Of a stretch of DNA of 64,000 nucleotides, positions 1 to 12,200 are shown piece by piece. The translations under genes were made by a program, and so were the position numbers. The notes beneath the pieces are model-generated. The model saw only the letters and a list, made by a program, of their open reading frames with translations. It did not search any database and had not been told where the DNA came from. Origin of the DNA: Phallusia mammillata (Eukaryota > Chordata > Ascidiacea > Phlebobranchia > Ascidiidae); NCBI GenBank assembly GCA_003260075.1, contig QLIY01000663.1, forward strand, positions 28,717-92,716, in the 5' to 3' direction. Each line of letters begins with the position of its first letter. Position 1 is the first letter of the stretch.

Positions 1-60
1 TTCTATCACAAAAGCCATATTTTTTAGCCGCTTCTGTTACAAATAGTCCATTGACCGTAA

Positions 61-324
61 CCAGTTCGCTGATCCCCTAAAATTTCGTGAGACGGTTCTA
101 TAGAACTGGTGCGAACCAGTTGAATCCCACCACTGCATACAAGTAATATTTGTATGTTTTTTTGGTTTAGGCTGCACTGCGAAAGCGGGGGGGGGGAGTA
201 ACCAGTAATGCTAACCAGTTCGCTGATCCCCTAAAATTTCGTGAGACAGTTCTATAGAACTGGTGCGAACCAGTTGAATCCCACCACTGCATACGAGTAA
301 TATTTGTATGTTTTTTTGGTTTAG
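61..324. repeat. Duplicated intron/exon border joined by a G10 run
   Basis: About 110 bases of intron plus the first 18 bases of the first SCLY exon (ending at 186) appear before a run of ten G (187-196). Almost the same sequence appears again at about 210-342, where the exon continues. Only a few bases differ. This is best read as the overlap of two contigs or alleles. Confidence 0.75.
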
Positions 325-1997
325 GCTGCACTGCGAAAGCATTAATTGCAGAAGCAAGAAAAAGAATTGGACAGTGCATAAATGCTTTGGAAGAGGAAAT
401 AATTTTTACATCTGGTGGAACAGAATCCAATAACTGGGTCATCCATTCTTCTATTGACTACTTTAATTCTTGTAAAGCTGTTGGCGACAACAACAATTGC
501 AACATTAAACCTCATGTAATTACAACAAGCGTAGAACATGACTCCATTCTGGGACCACTTAATTATCTTAAAAGAAAAGGAGATATTGGTATGTGCTTTG
601 AATTTGTTTGTTGTTTTATTGTTAATTAATTGATTTTTGCAGAATTAACAATTGTAAACATTGATGATCAAACTGGAAACATCCTTCCTTCGGACATAGC
701 TGTTGCAATCAAGTCAAACACTGGGGGGGGGGGTGTAGAACATGACTCCATTCTGGGACCACTTACTTATCTTAAAAGAAAAGGAGATATTGGTACGTGC
801 TTTGAATTTGTTTTTGTTTTTTGTTAATTGATTGAGTTTGTAGAATTAACAATTGTAAACATTGATGAGCAAACCAGAAACATCCTTCCTTCGGACATAG
901 CTGTTGCAATCAAGTCAAACACTGTTCTGATTTCAGTAATGATGGCCAATAATGAAACAGGGACTGTTCTGGTAATTGTTCATCTCTTAAAAACATGCAA
1001 TTCACTAAAAAATATATTGTGCATTTCTGTTAACATCAGCAGTTTGATAGTAAGTGTTTGTAGCCTGTTCAAGAAATTGGAAAAGCTGTAAAAAAGAAAG
1101 AACAAGAACTAGGTTGCAAAATATTTTTTCACACTGATGCAGCACAAACTATTGGGAAAATCCCAGTTGATGCAAAACAATTAAATGTTGACTTTCTTAC
1201 AATTGTTGGTCACAAGGTAGGTACTACTAACTTAGGAACATTTACATTTTTTCCAAATCACACTGTTTTTTTGTTATGCATTCAGTTTTATGGTCCAAGA
1301 AATGGGGCACTTTACATTAAACACCTCGAATCAGAAAAAAATCTCTACACTCCCCTATTGTTGGGAGGTGGGCAGGAAAATGGTTGGAGGTCTGGAACTG
1401 AAAACACTCCAATGATTGTGGGTTTGGGAGTTGCAGCACAATTGATTCACAAAAACCTGGAAAAATATCAGCAGAATATGCTGGACACAAGAAACTACCT
1501 AAAACTAAAACTGGCGGTAAGATAAAAAGTAAGAACACATCTCATTGTTTTCTATTCTGCATATTTGCAGGAGGCTTTTGGAAAGGGTGTTGTGTTCAAC
1601 TATTTGCCTGAAGTTTGTTTGCCTAATACATGCAACTTTTCCATTCTAGGCGACGGACTTGAAGGTATAGTGCTAAAAATGTGATTGTAAATTTAATTGA
1701 AAACATAAACTCTAACATCTGATATATTTTGAGCTCTGAGAAAAACATAGCTTGTTGTTTGTTGAAGGGTATAAGATCTTGGAAAAGGCAAAAGGGTTTT
1801 GCTGCAGCACAGGATCTGCTTGTCACTCTGACAAATGTGAACCATCAAAAATCTTGCTTAACTTTCATATTAATCCCGCAGTAGCAGGAAATGCTTTAAG
1901 AATATCCACTGGACGAACAACAAGCAAAAAAGAGATTGATGATGTTGTTGCAGAACTTGTTGAAATTAGACAGAGTTTGTGTAATGATTGCAGTTAA
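325..1997 (+). CDS. SCLY: Selenocysteine lyase / NifS-like cysteine desulfurase family, 5' partial
   Basis: This is a PLP-dependent lyase that by family splits selenocysteine into alanine and selenium, feeding selenium recycling. I read six exons: 325-588, 844-971, 1064-1216, 1286-1516, 1571-1664 and 1768-1997 (TAA), all with consistent phases and GT..AG borders. Visible motifs are FTSGGTESNN in the first exon, HTDAAQ and then GHK (the PLP-binding lysine) at the end of the third, GGGQENGWRSGTENTP in the fourth, and GSACHSD with the catalytic cysteine in the last. The N-terminal exons lie outside the window. The second exon also occurs as a truncated copy at 643-722, and part of the first exon is repeated at 735-788; both are joined by a run of 11 G and look like contig overlap. 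A mitochondrial cysteine desulfurase (NFS1) is less likely because the HSD after the catalytic Cys and the long insertion near residues NNCNIKPH fit SCLY better. Confidence 0.9.
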
Positions 1998-2068
1998 ACC
2001 TTTTTATTACTGTAGCACTTTCCAAACCTAATTATTTTTTCTAGTGCAATAGATTTTTTTTGATTTTA

Positions 2069-2560
2069 TGTTGCAAAAATTGTGTGCAACTCTCATATCA
2101 ATCCAGCAACATCATAAAATGCTTTATAGATTGATGTTGTTTCCAGGGCATTGCATTTAGACTTGAGGTTTGGCAGACAAATCGTTTTGACAATCCTGTT
2201 GCAAATGTTTAAATTTCAAATAGGTCATAGTTTACAAAATTAAATACATTTCTTTACCATGGTTGATTTTATGAAACCTGATGTGAACTATGAAGTGAGT
2301 GAATGCAAAAGAGTAATGCCACACTTGTTAAATTAAGAACAAGTTTGTGTTGGTTGCAAATAACCTTATAGTACTGTAGTGCTATCCAAACCCTATATAT
2401 GTTCTGATGCAATTTATATTTTTACAATAGGTGTAATATCAAAAATGTTGCTCAATTCTTGTAAAAACTCATTACTACCAGAAAATGTATTTAAGACTAT
2501 CCAGCTGACAAGCACGAAAGAGATCAATGTTGATTGCAATGGATTTTTTACAACTTGAGT
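2069..2560 (+). pseudogene. Two decayed copies of the terminal SCLY exon and its 3' flank
   Basis: Downstream of the SCLY stop, 2069-2400 resembles exon six from its CAAAAATCTTGC block through the stop and the 3' flank; the part near 2332-2400 matches about 1967-2030. A second copy at 2425-2560 again matches the same exon, including the AAATGCTTTAAGAATATCC and AAAGAGATTGATGATG stretches. Both have lost the reading frame through indels and substitutions. They look like old tandem duplications of the last exon that never had, or no longer have, coding function. Confidence 0.7.
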
Positions 2561-2674
2561 TGCATTTTTATTGACAAAAAACTGTGGCTGATAACACATG
2601 GCACAAAACACAGCCTGCACTTGTATTCAAAACTGCAGAAGGAAAAGAATATCCATCGCTCATCACAGAGATGT

Positions 2675-3827
2675 TCAGTTTTTGCCCCAACCACCCCTGT
2701 CATATCCACCACGAAAACTGGATGGTCCACCCCTCAAAGGACCTTTACCTCTGCCTCTTACCTGTAATGCAGGATGTTAGTTTTATCTCAATTGTTTTCA
2801 AAAATTAGACAGATGAGCTGAGGTGTTTAGTGTCACTTAGTAAGATCTCACACTGCAATGCAGTTTTGTGCACACAAATGGTTTACTGAAACTGATCAGT
2901 TTTAATAGCAGAATTGAAAGTTAAAATATAATGTGAATAGATCTAACATTTTTTTTATCATGTGGTGAAATTTGTCACACTCTTGCTGTCGGTCCGAATT
3001 CCACCTCAGGCTAGGGTTTTTTTGCCTGTGCCTTGTCATATGAAAATTTTTAAGAGGCCAGCTTGATTCGACATAATGAAAGTGTGGCCCACTGTTTTTG
3101 CCTATTGTCTCATAATGTCTTACCTGAGCCTTGAGGATGGCTGCTTTTCCTCTACCAGCACTACCACCCTTCATTTGCCTTAGCATAGGGGCATTTTTCA
3201 ACATATCAGGTAGGATCATAAAGCGAACCTGACTGCCACGAATGTAAATATTTTGAAGTTGTGCAGTCCGTCCATCCCTGTACGTCACAGTAACATCCTG
3301 CATCTGAAATTCACAAACACTGCATTTGTTATTTGCATAAATTTGTGCATATGGAAAACATTAGTCAGCCAAAGTCAAAATGACATTTCTTTTTTAGATA
3401 AAGGTCTTATCTTGTTTTTGCAGCATGTGTTCACAATTGTAACAGCCATAGAACACAATTTTAATTCTTGCCATACTGAAAGCAGTGGCATCTTTCACAA
3501 TAAAATTGCAAATAAAATCATTAGTTTATAAGCACTCTTTTCTCGCACCATGTTGTAATTTTCTCACTATTGTGAGCCATAAAGCTCAATCTAAAAATAC
3601 GCCAAATGTTTTAAAAAGCCAATCACATAAATACAAATAATTTTTCTAAAATTCCACAAATCTGAACACTCAATTTGAGTCCAAGCCTTAAGTTCTCTTA
3701 CCTGACTATTCATGTTGTCTTCAGCTTCAATAAGTTTTCCACGGTATACTTCACCGGTTGCAGTTTCACACGTTACAACGTGGCCTTCAGCTTCATGAAG
3801 GACTTTTATGGGAACACCAATCGACAT
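2675..3827 (-). CDS. SNRPD3: Small nuclear ribonucleoprotein Sm D3
   Basis: This is a core spliceosomal Sm protein that forms the heptameric ring on U1, U2, U4 and U5 snRNAs. There are three exons on the minus strand: 3827-3702 (42 codons, ATG at 3827), 3303-3124 (60 codons) and 2761-2675 (28 codons plus TGA), giving 130 residues, close to the usual length of about 126. The Sm1 motif lies in exon one ([16 protein letters not shown]) and the Sm2 motif in exon two ([16 protein letters not shown]). The short third exon codes an RG-rich tail ([15 protein letters not shown]), the region known in the family to carry symmetric dimethylarginine. All introns have GT..AG ends and phase 0. The gene converges on SCLY, with the two 3' ends a few hundred bases apart. 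Confidence 0.95.
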
Positions 3828-4197
3828 GTTTAAAGAAACGCCAAAACTAGACTTGGCAGCAAAAATTCAACGCACAGTTTACGTTGTTTCATCAAATGGA
3901 AAACAAAAACGCACGCGAGTGGAACCGGATTTTGCGCGTGTTGTTTGCGCATGCGCACAATGTATATTTTTTTTACCAAAGGGGAAATTTTTAAAAATAT
4001 TTAAGTTTGTTTGTTGGTAACTTTTTTGTATATTTTGTTTTGGGAAAAAAGATTTAAAATAACCTTAAATACGATTTTTGCTGACCCGTATGCTAAACAT
4101 TTTTCAGTTTTAAATGCCATGCAGCAAATCTTCCAAACTGAGTTTTGCTTATTTTATTAGATTTTAATCGTATAGTGGGTAATGCCATAGGCCAGGG
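3828..4197. other. 5' flank of Sm D3, no other gene seen
   Basis: This stretch should hold the promoter and 5' leader of the minus-strand Sm D3 gene. I see no clear TATA box or other gene. Short open frames here are not convincing. Confidence 0.5.
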
Positions 4198-4311
4198 CAA
4201 GGGTGGGCAGCCTACAGCCCTTTTAAATGCAACTTTTAAAAGGCCTGCGACCGCATTAAAAGTTCGTATTTTTTCGCATGTAGCTTCGGGACCGCGGGTT
4301 GGCGACCCTTG
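4198..4311. repeat. hAT-like miniature element, member of a two-copy family in the window
   Basis: The stretch begins CAAGGGTGGGCAGCC and ends with the imperfect inverse GGTTGGCGACCCTTG. A related copy lies at about 32765-32856, and the similarity continues downstream (ATGCGTACTGGGA in both). I could not identify a target duplication. Confidence 0.5.
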
Positions 4312-5004
4312 CCACAAACCCATGCGTACTGGGACTCGACTTTTTATATGTTTATCACTGCTAATGATTTAGAATCTCTCGATTCGAAGTTCCAAGACCT
4401 GCCTGTAAATGCCGTTTACCAAGAATTTGGAAATTCGTTATCAAAGCACAGTCATTTTTGCCAGTAAATAAAATGTGCAAATGACCACATAAACCCAAGC
4501 ACAGACCCATGCCCGTGGGTCGAATGCCTCAAAGAGTTTAACTACAGGTCAAACAAGGCTAGGCCTATACGTCTATTATGCAACATCACCTATATGTTTT
4601 ATAGTTCGTTTTACGAATCTGGTGAAACACTGATCTCAAACAACTGACGTCACATTGGATAACCGGTAACTTTTTGTCATAAATCGTATTTGCGGATGTT
4701 GCCAATACAACTGCTGTTCATGTTTGAATGGTAGACTGGGACAATAAGTCAACCTACATGTCAAACAAAGTATGGTGTATATATGACGTATTATTCTTTT
4801 ATCCTTCGTTTTACTGCGTTTCAGTGAAAATTTAAAAGTCCAGGAGGTCCAAATTTTATGGCTTGTAATAAAAAGCCATTCGTTTTATATTTATTTGCAA
4901 ACTCAGCGGTTTGTGACAAAGTATGCAAAGTCATGTAGCAACATGGCTTGATATCATCTTCAAATATGGAATATCCATAATTTTTGCAAAGTAATGTAGC
5001 TGCA
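4312..5004. other. Intergenic, no feature recognised
   Basis: AT-rich sequence without a convincing coding region. A short motif (catgtagctacatg-like) recurs from about 4935 onward. Confidence 0.4.
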
Positions 5005-5440
5005 AAATTATGTAGCTACATGACAAAGTCTGTAAAGTGATGTATCTACATGGCTTGATAACTACTTCAAATGTGGAAAATCCGCGTTATAGAACAAAAT
5101 TTCGCAAAGTTTTTTAACAGGCTGTTTGTTTTCGTTCAAATCCGATATTTAAGTTTTCAGGGCAGAATTCTTTATAGGTGGAGATAGATTTAAAGTGCTC
5201 TTGAGATAGGTAAAAGAATGTCGNAAATTATGTAGCTACATGACAAAGTCTGTAAAGTGATGTATCTACATGGCTTGATAACTACTTCAAATGTGGAAAA
5301 TCCGCGTTATAGAACAAAATTTCGCAAAGTTTTTTAACAGGCTGTTTGTTTTCGTTCAAATCCGATATTTAAGTTTTCAGGGCAGAATTCTTTATAGGTG
5401 GAGATAGATTTAAAGTGCTCTTGAGATAGGAAAAAGAATG
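5005..5440. repeat. Near-perfect direct duplication joined at a single n
   Basis: About 219 bases (5005-5223) are repeated almost without change after the single n at 5224. This is the signature of two overlapping contigs placed side by side rather than a biological duplication. Confidence 0.75.
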
Positions 5441-5584
5441 TCGTTGTTGGCTTCTAAAGGGAGTCTATGTTTCAGTGGTATTTCATGGCAGAGGTGACAT
5501 AGCAATGTACATTGGGCAGTTTTCCTTAAATGGGACATATCTTGTTTTTGTCCGTATTTTTTTTCTTTTTTCCTTTTTCTTTTT

Positions 5585-6125
5585 TTCTTTTTTCTGTCTA
5601 ACGCTGGTTTGTTATACGCGTTTGGTCCAAGAATGAGGGCTTTAAATTTCTTCAAATTTACACAGAAGTTATTTATTTATCCAAATTTGCTCCTCCTAAA
5701 GTTTGACTCCGAATCACTCACAATTCACCTACAGGACCCGAAACGTATTTTTTTAAACAGCTGTACTGACCAAAGTACATGATCAAGAAGTTTCATGCTT
5801 TGTTGTTTGATGCAATGTCGGATATTTTTACTAATTTTGTACCTATTATAAGAATTTACCCATTTTCACCCCTAACCCCAAAATATTCGTTTCCGTTTAA
5901 CGCTGGTTTGTTAAACGTGTTTGGTCAAGAAGAAATGCTTCAAACTTCAAATTTACAAAGATGTTAGTTATTAATCCAAATTTGATCCTCCCAAAGTTTT
6001 ACCCCGAATGACCCAGCGGTTCAGCCACAGGCCCCCAAAACGTAAAATTTTTCACACGGCTGCATGACAATAGTACATGATCTAAGGTTTCATGCTTTGT
6101 TGGTTGGTGCAATGAATGTATTCTA
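5585..6125 (+). repeat. Diverged tandem duplication, unit about 300 bp
   Basis: The block beginning CTAACGCTGGTTTGTTA near 5598 and ending at the TTTCATGCTTTGTTG stretch is repeated from about 5898 with many substitutions. The divergence suggests a real, older duplication, unlike the near-identical joins elsewhere. I recognise no coding sequence in it. Confidence 0.6.
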
Positions 6126-6607
6126 AGTAATTATCTAATTTTTAATTGCATTGACTCATTTTCACCTCTTTAACCCCACAATAAAATTGTTTAAAAAATG
6201 TTTGCAGTAAGTTACTTATTTAATGCTCAAAATTTTGGCTTAATATCCAAATGGTAACCATTACATTTACAATATGTGTACACTGGAAAGCCCAAGGGAG
6301 TAATTCACTGATTTACATTTGCGGCGATTTAATGCTTAGCGGGAGATCGTTCCTTGACGCGTGGGCGGGCGTTTACGAGGCAGTCTTTTTGATGATTAGA
6401 CATCAGCGCGGTAATGCTATGTGGTTTTATTAAGTTATCTTTGGTTTATTAAGCATATTTTCAGTTTTAGCAAAAATTATCTTAGAAGTGATTAAAACGA
6501 TACGTCGGTTTTGTGAATTTTAGGTAAACGTTGTTGATGAACATGAAGGTAAACAAAGTAGACGTTTTCCAAAGCGCGATAAAAAGTCATTAAACGGTCA
6601 TTGACAA

Positions 6608-7255
6608 CAGTGGCGTAGGAGCATATGCTGCCGCCCCTGGCTTTCGTTAAAAATGCCGCCCTAAGTAGACTGCAGCAAACTTTGAAATAGTTTCATGTTC
6701 AAGCAATCTTTTCAATAAAAATAATTACAAAGTATCGCGTCTCAGAAGTTCTATATTGCTCGAGAAAGAAACCTCACTGTCTCAGCGTTAAGGCCAAAAA
6801 GTAAAAAATATAATCATGAGTAAAGCTTTTTCTAGCTCGAAAAATTCCTAACACAAAGAGCAACACCTTCTCATACCACAACCTCACTGATACTGAATTC
6901 CCCAGAAAAACAAAGATCAGTTTCTCGCTCCAGCGAAAACCTGTTGGAAATGGTTGAATCTAGCTGTTTGAGTTATTTTTTCTCCTTAAGGGACTTGTGT
7001 TTGTAAGAGACAACCAGGTTCTGTGTGCTTTACCACTGGGGGTGCTCCTGAAGGTATTAGGTGCCTCACTTTGAAGTGAGTTTTGACAAATAAATAATTT
7101 GAATTATGAAAAAAGGCTTACAGATTCAGAATCCTGATACAATTTCCTTTTTTATAAGAACAAAAAAAACGTTTTTTGAAGTCATTTTGCCGCCCCCTTG
7201 CAGCCTGCCGCCCCTGGCGCAGAGCCAGAACCGCCAAGTGGCTGCTACGCCACTG
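6608..7255. mobile_element. Non-autonomous hAT element (648 bp) with perfect 8-bp target duplication
   Basis: The element starts CAGTGGCGTAG and ends CTACGCCACTG, a perfect 11-bp terminal inverted repeat. It is flanked on both sides by ATTGACAA (6600-6607 and 7256-7263). No transposase frame is present. The CAG..CTG ends and 8-bp duplication are typical of the hAT superfamily. Confidence 0.88.
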
Positions 7256-7263
7256 ATTGACAA

Positions 7264-8263
7264 GTTGGCCGCCATTTGACGACTGAAGGTCAACTTGTAG
7301 GTAACGCAGAACACATTTAAGAATGATTTTTTTGTCACAACATATCTTCTTTAATATGTACACATATACTCCAGAAACAATACGTAAGTTAAATACAAAT
7401 TGGGAGAAACATTATTGTTAATCACTAAAGACTATGTGCTATTTAAAACCGTGTCAAAAGATCATTGAACGTACGTTCGGCGACCATACCGCGATAGGCT
7501 ACTGAAGAGCATTTTGTTATCAATACCTTTGCTGCAAAAGATCTTCCCAATTTGTCAGTGTCTGTAACATTGTCCAGATTTTATGGTAAAGTTTTAACTG
7601 TTTTAAAACTGGCCTTGCACAGCTAAATCTAGAAATTAAATTCTCGGATTTGGGAGTATTTTTATGTTTAACTTTAGTACTTTCGTCAATATATGACAAT
7701 ATATCAAATGGTGTGTATACTAAATTGATAAATAGGGTACAGAATATATAAAATGGAAATATATTGGAATGTCACCTTGCCAGTTTAAAGCTAGTGTTTG
7801 TATTTGAATTTAAAGACCTGTTAAAGCCAGTTTTCCGAACCCGCACGGGATAATATTGCGTAAGCGACCCAGACCCAGACATCGTGCTAGCAGCGTGTTT
7901 GGCATATGGCACGCGCTAAAAATCGAAGAGGGTAAAGCAAAAATATTTGAACATATCGTCTTCGTAGCTATCTGTGGGGGGTTTGTGGAATGAAATATCA
8001 ACACACATAACTGTTCACACATTTTGCGTTGTTGAAACGGTCATTGTGTTGTAAGTTATTAAGTTAATGAATTTAAGTTCTTGCATATTTTCTACCTTTA
8101 CTACAAATTTCTTGGGTTTCTGGGTCATCTGGATGAATGTTTTATACTTGTAAATCTTTATGACTTTGTTTAACTGTGTTAATGCATCCTAAATTTGCGT
8201 GATTTATCGCTTATGAACAACTTAACTTTCAAATTATATCACGTGATAGCTCGTCTCTGTGTT
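7264..8263. other. Intergenic, nothing recognised
   Basis: No convincing coding region, RNA gene or repeat was found in this kilobase. Confidence 0.4.
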
Positions 8264-8271
8264 CTCTAACA

Positions 8272-9358
8272 CAGTGGTTCTGAACCTTTTCAGTTTGCAG
8301 ACCGGTAAACTTTCAAAACAAATTTTGGGGACCGGTGGAGTTTTAAAATCAAACCAAAATGTAATTATGACAAAAATACGCAATTCAAAACAAGTATGAA
8401 AAATTAAATTTATTGAGAAGCTTGCTGCTGTCTGTTTGATATCATACGTGCTAAAAGCGGTTCTAATGAAGTTCCTGCAAGGCGAAGTAGAGTGTTGACT
8501 TCCACACGATTTCTCTGTTTGGTGTTTTAACGGTGAAAAGCTTTCCTCAGAACGGTAAATTGTACAAAAAATCAGCAGTAGTTTCATTGCTTGGTCACCG
8601 CGCTCAGGATATTGGGGGGGGGGCGATAAATTCCTTAGTTTTTACATACAACTGGTCTTAAATGAGTTGCACTTTAAACATTGTGGCACCACACTGCATT
8701 GTGACGTACGACATCGTCCAAAGAAGACACTGAACTTAGTCTTACGCCACAATGCTGCAAATTACGGATCGTGAGAGACTCTATCAGTTTAAAATGGAAT
8801 ATTTTATTTCTTTAATCAATGGACAGGGGGGGGGGCAATTTAGTGAGAAGCTTGCTGCTGTCTGTTTGATATCATACGTGTTAAAAGCGGTTCTAATGAA
8901 NATCATATGTGTTAAAAGCGGTTCTAATGAAGTTCCTGCAAGGCGAAGTAGAGTGTTGACTTCCACACGATTTCTCTGTTTGGTGTTGTAATGGTGAAAA
9001 GCTTTTCTCAGATAGGTAAATTGTACAAAAAATCAGCAGTGATTTCATTGCTTGGTCACCGCGCTCAGGATATTCGTTTTTAATTCTTTAGCTTTCACAT
9101 ACAACTGGTCTTGAATGAGTTGCATTTGAAACATTTTGGCATCACACTTAACAGCATTGTGACGTACGACATCGTCTAAAGCAGACTCTGAACTTTGTCT
9201 TACGCCACAATGCTGCAAATCACGGAACGTGAGAAACTCTATCAGTTTGAAATGGGACGTTTTATTTCTTTATCCAATGGACAAGTCTTCAACATCTTTC
9301 ATTTTGCAATTGAGATAAAATTGTAATATATTGGCGGACCGGCGGTTGAGAACCACTG
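8272..9358. mobile_element. hAT-like miniature element containing assembly duplications
   Basis: The ends are CAGTGGTTCTGAACC and GGTTGAGAACCACTG, with flanking CTCTAACA (8264-8271) and CTCTAACG (9359-9366), a 7 of 8 match. Inside, the same few hundred bases recur around G10 runs at 8614-8623 and 8826-8835 and an n at 8901, so the real element is probably about half this length. Confidence 0.8.
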
Positions 9359-9680
9359 CTCTAACGGACTGAAAAAAAAAACTTCATGGCCTGTTGCGTT
9401 TGCTTTTGATTCATGTAATTTGTAAAAATATTATTGTTTTAAAATTCAACAGGGATGAAAAAAGATTTAATTTTTGCTTGTAAACCGTTGGCTTACAAGA
9501 CACGATGTAAATCTTTTGCAAAACACGAAACTGTATGCGGTGCATCCTTTATAAAACAAAAAGTGGTTTCGTGGGTCCTTGGTTTAATTTAGAAGCAAAG
9601 CTCGAAAATGTTGCCCNCAAATAATAAGACATGCAAAAATGGTCAAAGTTGTGTTTTTTTGAAGACCGTTTGAATTAACT
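9359..9680. other. Flank of satellite; part of a dispersed repeat
   Basis: The stretch near 9500-9550 (GTAAATCTTTTGCAAAACAC and following) recurs near 11540 and 11945, so it appears to belong to a repeat family that borders the satellite. A single n at 9617 marks a join. Confidence 0.45.
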
Positions 9681-11260
9681 TCACTTTTACGTTGATATTG
9701 ACGTCTGAAAAATGTCGAATTTGAGTTTTGTAATACGTTTAAGACTAAAATCATTTTTACGTTAATATTAACGTGTTAAAATGGCCTACTTTGAGTTTTT
9801 TGAACAAAGTTTTAAATTAACGTCATTTTTACGTTAATATTGACGTGCAAAAATGGTCGAATTAGAGTTTTGTGAAAGGTTTGAAATTAACGTCATTTTT
9901 ACGTTAATATTAACGTGCAAAAATGGTCGAATTTGAGTATAATAAAACGTTTGAAATTAATGTCATTTTTACGTTAATATTGACGTGGTAAAATGGCCTA
10001 ATGTGAGTTTAATAAAACGTTTATAATTAACGTCATTTTTTCGTTAATATTTACGTGCTAAAATGCTCGAATTTGAGTATAATAAAACGTTTGAAATTAA
10101 TGTCATTTTTACGTTAATATTGACGTGGTAAAATGGCCTAATTTGAGTTTAATAAAACGTTTTTGATTAACGTCATTTTTACGTTAATATTGACGTGCTA
10201 AAATGGTCGAATTGGAGATTTTAATAAAACGTTTTTCATTAACGTCATTTTTACGTTAATATTGACAGGCAAAAATGGTCGAATTTGAGTTTTGTACAAC
10301 GTTCAAAATTATCGTCATTTTTACGTTAATATTGACGTGCAAAAATGGTCGAATTTGAGTTTGATAAAACGTTTTTAATTAACTTCATTTTTACGTTTAT
10401 ATAACGTATTAAAATGGTCGAATTTGAGTTTTGTACGACGTTTAAAATTAACGTTATTTTTACGTTAATATTGACGTGCAAATATGGTCGAATTTGAGCA
10501 TAATAAAACGTTTAAAATTAACGTCATTTTTACGTTAATTTTGGACGTATTAGAATGGTCGAATTTGAGTTTTATAAAAGGTTTAACATTAACGTTATTT
10601 TTACGTTTATATTAACCTATTAAAATGGTCGAATTTGAGTTTAGAAAAACGTTTAAAATTAACGTCATTTTTACGTTAATATTGACGTGCAAAAGTGGTC
10701 GAATTTGAGTATAATAAAACGTTTGAAATTATTGTCATTTTTACGTAAATATTGACGTGCAAAAACGGTCGAATTTAAGTATATTAAAACGTTTATAATT
10801 AACGTCATTTTTACGTTAATATTAACGTGCAAAAATGGTCGAATTTGAGTATAATAAAACGTTTAAAATTAACTTCATTTTTACGTTAATATTAACGTGC
10901 AAAAATGGTCGAATTTGAGTATAATAAAACGTTTAAAATTAACGTCATTTTTACGTTAATATTGACGTGTTAAAATGGACGAATTGGAGTATAATAAAAC
11001 GTTTTTCATTAACGTCATTTTTACGTTTATATTAACGTATTAAAATGGTCGAATTTGAGCTTAATAAAACGTTTAAAATGAACGTCATTTTTACGTTAAT
11101 ACTGACCTTCAAAAATGGTCGAATTTGAGTTTTGTACAACGTTTAAAATTAACGTCATTTTTACGTTAATATTGACGTGCAAATATGGTCGAATTTGAGT
11201 TTAATATAACGTTCAAAATTAACGTCATTTTTACGTTAATATTAGGGGGTTAAAATGGTC
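9680..11260 (+). repeat. Satellite array, about 70-bp unit, roughly 22 copies
   Basis: A unit with the core ACGTCATTTTTACGTTAATAT followed by TGACGTGCAAAAATGGTCGA and an ATTTGAGT..AATAAAACGTTT tail recurs about every 69-72 bases. Copies differ by point changes. In several copies the core contains ACGTTAATATTAACGT, a perfect 16-bp palindrome. There are no unique spacers and no coding sequence. Confidence 0.9.
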
Positions 11261-11479
11261 TTATTAAGGTTTTTGTTTAACATTCATAGTAAACGTCTTA
11301 CTTACGTTATTTATTACGTAGTTTTCTGGAGATAACAACGTACATTGTCAACGTCAGTTTATAAAACTTTTTTGCGACGTTTACTTTGAAAATAAACAAG
11401 CATGTAACCATTATTCGACTTTCTAGCGACGTTGGGAATGTCGAAACTACGTTGTTTGTTAGCTGGGGTGTACCTTACT

Positions 11480-12110
11480 GACCTTCTCTTACAGACGTTT
11501 TGTTGTTCCCGCGTCGCGTTAGGATCGTATGACTCGGCGGCTGTAAAAATCTTTTGTAAAACACAAAACTGTTTCACCGCCGGGCCGCGGCCAGGTGCCG
11601 GTCCCCGAGGAGTTCCTTACCTTGCCGTATCATTTTTCATGTTAAATGCTTTGAAACATAACAAACTGTTTTAGTCGTTTTCATTGCTAAATATATTTGT
11701 AGCTTATAAAAAAGCCGGTCCGCGATCAAATTTTAGTTTCAAAACCGGTCCGCGGTACAATAAAGGTTGCCGACTCCTGCTTTATAAAACAATAAGTTGT
11801 TTTGTGCATCCTTTGTTTAATTTAAAAGTATAACCCCTAACATTTTGCCCTGTGTACCTTACTGACCTTCTCGATCAGACGTTTTGTTGTTCCCGCGTCG
11901 CGCTAGGATCGTATGACGCAAATTTTACTGACTCGGCGTCTGTAAAAATCTTTTGTAAAACACAAAGCTGATGGCGGTACATCCTTTATATTATAACAAT
12001 GGTCGGCAGCCGCCGGGCCGCTGCCCGGTGCCGGAGCCCGAGGAGTTCGTTACCGGGCCGTATACTTTTTTATGTTAAAAGCATTGAAACGTTGACTAGT
12101 GATTGCGACG
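11480..12110 (+). repeat. Direct repeat pair with GC-rich centre
   Basis: The segment from about 11480 (ACCTTCTC..CAGACGTTTTGTTG) to about 11655 recurs at about 11858-12085, including the GC-rich CGCCGGGCCGC block. Sequence near 11710-11785 (GGTCCGCG..AAGGTTGCCGACTCCTG) resembles the right end of the MITE family at 24595. No gene is seen. Confidence 0.55.
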
Positions 12111-12200
12111 TCGGTTCGAGTGAGGCAAAGTCCAGTTGTCGTGACCGAAGTATATATGAAACACAAGTGGTCCAACCCATTGTTACGCGATAGACCCACT

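Noticed and set aside
9680-11260. Possible CRISPR array because of regularly spaced repeats
   Set aside because: The whole unit repeats, with no unique spacers, and the window is eukaryotic.
9680-11260. TAATATT cores in the satellite as viral rolling-circle origin nonamers
   Set aside because: The nonamer TAATATTAC is not reproduced (TAATATTGAC or TAATATTAAC instead), and no Rep gene is present.
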